The position numbers and the translations under genes were made by a program. Positions 14,205-16,287 of a DNA stretch of 16,287 bases are shown in pieces. The DNA comes from CAZMRW01 sp964568805 (GTDB lineage: Bacteria; Pseudomonadota; Gammaproteobacteria; Methylococcales; Methylomonadaceae). Where the stretch lies: NCBI GenBank assembly GCA_964568805.1, contig CAZMRW010000094.1:1-16287 (forward strand). Reading direction: 5' to 3'. Under the pieces are notes generated by a model. The model was not told where the DNA came from and made no database searches. It saw only the letters and a list, made by a program, of their open reading frames with translations. The stretch's first letter is position 1, and each line of letters begins with the position of its first letter.

Positions 14205-16127
14205 TTAAGATGATTTACGTACTCTTAAATACCATTCGCTGAGTAAACGGACCTGTTTTTCGGTATAGCCTTTTTCCACCATACGATCAATAAATTCCTC
14301 ATGCTTTTTCTGATCGTCAGGGGATGCTTTGGCGTTAAATGATATCACCGGCAGCAAATCTTCAGTGGTTGAGAACATTTTCTTTTCAATGACCACGCGC
14401 AGTTTTTCATAACTGGTCCAGGCAGGATTCTTGCCTTCATGTTTTGCACGGGCGCGTAATACGAAATTGACGATTTCATTACGGAAATCCTTCGGATTAC
14501 TGATGCCCGCCGGTTTTTCTATTTTTTCCAGTTCTTCATTTAAAGCGCTTCTATCGAACATTTCACCCGTATCCGGATCGCGATAATTGGTGTCCTGAAT
14601 CCAGTAGTCGGCATAGGTCACATAACGATCGAATATGTTTTGTCCATATTCGGAATAGGATTGCAGATAGGCCGTCTGGATTTCCTTACCAATAAAATCG
14701 ATATAGCGCTGGGTTAAATAACCTTTCAGATAAGATAAATATTTTTCTTCAGTTTCGGCAGGAAACTGTTCGCGTTCAATCTGCTGCTCCAAAACATATA
14801 ACAGATGAACAGGATTTGCCGCAACTTCGGTGTTATCGAAGTTAAAGACCCTGGACAGAATCTTGAAGGCAAAACGGGTAGACAATCCGGTCATGCCTTC
14901 GTCCACGCCGGCGTAATCACGGTATTCCTGAAAAGACTTGGCATGAGGATCGGTGTCTTTCAGATTTTCGCCATTGTAAATCCTCATTTTGGAAAAGATG
15001 CTGGAATTTTCCGGTTCCTTTAAACGCGATAATACGGCGAATTGCGCCATCATTTTTAAGGTGCCGGGGGCGCATGGCGCATCATACAGGGAACTGTTTT
15101 CCAGCAGTTTCTTGTAAATCTTGATCTCCTCGGAAACTCTCAGGCAATAAGGAACCTTGACGATATAGATCCGATCGAGAAAGGCTTCATTATTTTTATT
15201 GTTTTTAAAGGCTTGCCATTCCGATTCGTTCGAATGGGCGAGGATAATGCCCTGAAAAGGAATCGCAGGAAAACCTTCCGTGCCTTTGTAATTGCCTTCC
15301 TGGGTGGCGGTCAGCAAGGGGTGCAGGACTTTAATGGGGGCTTTGAACATCTCCACAAATTCGAGCAGGCCCTGATTGGCCCGGCAAAGGCCGCCGGAGT
15401 AGCTGTACGCATCCGGGTCGTCCTGTGAATATTTTTCCAGCTTGCGGATGTCGACCTTGCCGACCAGAGAGGAAATATCCTGATTATTTTCATCGCCGGG
15501 TTCCGTCTTGGTCACGGCAATCTGTTTCAGGATCGATGGGCGTATTTTGATCACTTTAAATTGCCGTATATCGCCATTAAACTCATGCAGGCGTTTGGTT
15601 GCCCAGGGCGACATGATCGTGTTCAGATAACGCTTGGGAATTCCATAATCGTTTTCCAGTATATCGCCATCTTCATTGACGTTAAATAATCCCAGCGGCG
15701 ATTCAAACACCGGCGATCCTTTTATCGCATAGAAAGGCGTCTTTTCCATCAGCGATTTAAGTTTTTCAGCAAGCGATGATTTGCCGCCTCCAACCGGGCC
15801 CAACAAGTAGAGAATCTGCTTTTTTTCTTCCAGACCTTGGGCGGCATGTTTGAAGAAAGAAACGATTTGTTCGATCACCTCTTCCATTCCGTAAAATTCA
15901 CGAAACGCAGGATAGATTTTTATGACTTTGTTCAGGAACAGTCTGCTTAGTTTGGGATCATGGTGCGTATCAAGCAATTCAGGTTCGCCAATCGCATTAA
16001 GCATCCGTTCGGCCGGACTCGCATAGGCAAGAGGGTCTTTCTTGCAAAGATCCAGATACTCCTGAAGCGTTAGTTCTTCTTCCTTCAGTTCGTCAAATTT
16101 CGACCTATAGTGTTCAAAAATACTCAT
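14205..16127 (-). CDS. yeaG: PrkA-type AAA+ serine protein kinase YeaG
   Basis: YeaG/PrkA is a cytoplasmic AAA+ protein with reported serine kinase activity that helps E. coli adapt to nitrogen and sugar starvation. The 640-residue protein is nearly collinear with E. coli YeaG (644). Features include the family opening SIFEHYRSKFDELKEEE, AAERML-like SPAERMLNAIGEPELLD, Walker A GPVGGGKSS at 110-118, the TEPGDENNQDISSLVGKVD block, LCRANQGLLEFVEMFKAPIKVLHPLL, ILAHSNESEW, and the C-terminal PrkA domain ending in WYLRVRKSS. The start is the ATG at 16127: GGGAG lies five bases upstream and E. coli YeaG begins at the same point; an ATG four codons earlier lacks a ribosome site. It leads the yeaG-yeaH-ycgB unit and has a sigma-S-like -10 upstream. 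Confidence 0.97.
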   Translation of the reverse strand: MSIFEHYRSKFDELKEEELTLQEYLDLCKKDPLAYASPAERMLNAIGEPELLDTHHDPKLSRLFLNKVIKIYPAFREFYGMEEVIEQIVSFFKHAAQGLEEKKQILYLLGPVGGGKSSLAEKLKSLMEKTPFYAIKGSPVFESPLGLFNVNEDGDILENDYGIPKRYLNTIMSPWATKRLHEFNGDIRQFKVIKIRPSILKQIAVTKTEPGDENNQDISSLVGKVDIRKLEKYSQDDPDAYSYSGGLCRANQGLLEFVEMFKAPIKVLHPLLTATQEGNYKGTEGFPAIPFQGIILAHSNESEWQAFKNNKNNEAFLDRIYIVKVPYCLRVSEEIKIYKKLLENSSLYDAPCAPGTLKMMAQFAVLSRLKEPENSSIFSKMRIYNGENLKDTDPHAKSFQEYRDYAGVDEGMTGLSTRFAFKILSRVFNFDNTEVAANPVHLLYVLEQQIEREQFPAETEEKYLSYLKGYLTQRYIDFIGKEIQTAYLQSYSEYGQNIFDRYVTYADYWIQDTNYRDPDTGEMFDRSALNEELEKIEKPAGISNPKDFRNEIVNFVLRARAKHEGKNPAWTSYEKLRVVIEKKMFSTTEDLLPVISFNAKASPDDQKKHEEFIDRMVEKGYTEKQVRLLSEWYLRVRKSS

Positions 16128-16132
16128 TACAA

Positions 16133-16137
16133 CTCCC
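16133..16137 (-). promoter_or_regulatory. Ribosome binding site that fixes the yeaG start
   Basis: GGGAG on the minus strand lies five bases before the ATG at 16127. It falls inside the first codons of the longer alternative frame beginning at 16139, which has no such motif of its own, so it supports the shorter start. Confidence 0.7.
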
Positions 16138-16161
16138 ATAGTGGTTTGTTACATCTTTATA

Positions 16162-16172
16162 ATTAGCATAGA
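16162..16172 (-). promoter_or_regulatory. Sigma-S-like -10 element upstream of yeaG
   Basis: On the minus strand TCTATGCTAAT matches the extended sigma-S -10 consensus (KCTAYRCTTAA) at nine of eleven positions, with -10 hexamer TATGCT at 16165-16170. Transcription would begin near 16158, about 30 bases before the yeaG ATG. No good -35 box stands at the expected spacing, which is common for sigma-S promoters. yeaGH of E. coli is known to be RpoS-dependent, so the position fits. Confidence 0.45.
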
Positions 16173-16287
16173 CCATGCATTGATTCATTATTTCCCTTTA
16201 CTCGAATAATTAAACTCATTTGATCGCAAAAGCCTAGTTCTGTCTCGTTAACCGAAAAAAATATTGTAGAGGTACGAATTTATCAAT

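Overview
The window comes from a gammaproteobacterium of moderate GC content. The conserved block aroQ-accB-accC-prmA-...-dusB-fis-purH and the close YeaG/YeaH/YcgB relatives point there. A methanotroph-like (Methylococcales) origin is possible, but that is an impression from protein style and not something the sequence proves. All fifteen genes I accept lie on the minus strand, so transcription runs from high to low coordinates.

Layout in transcription order. (1) 16127-11440 holds yeaG (PrkA-type AAA+ kinase), yeaH (DUF444 von Willebrand A-like protein) and ycgB (SpoVR family). yeaH and ycgB overlap by four bases, and a sigma-S-like -10 element lies ahead of yeaG. (2) 11249-9246 holds one large predicted lipoprotein of unknown function. 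(3) A gene-free stretch of about 350 bases (8893-9245) carries a plausible promoter for the next unit. (4) 8892-115 is a long, tightly packed run: aroQ, accB, accC, a hairpin, prmA, a DUF3426 zinc-ribbon membrane protein, rlmI, a 66-residue cysteine-rich metal-binding protein coupled to a 174-residue membrane protein, dusB, fis and purH. (5) At the left edge, right after the purH stop, nine perfect 7-base direct repeats (GGTTCAR) face three inverted units of the same period.

How the genes work together. aroQ serves the shikimate pathway and accB/accC the first step of fatty-acid synthesis. prmA, rlmI and dusB modify ribosomal protein L11, 23S rRNA and tRNA, fis is a nucleoid protein tied to growth rate, and purH ends IMP synthesis. 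The run is therefore a growth and translation block. The yeaG-yeaH-ycgB trio is the known stress and stationary-phase module of proteobacteria. The parts that remain unexplained are the large lipoprotein, the small metal-binding/membrane pair between rlmI and dusB, and the facing heptamer repeats. I found no mobile element, CRISPR array, tRNA or rRNA gene.
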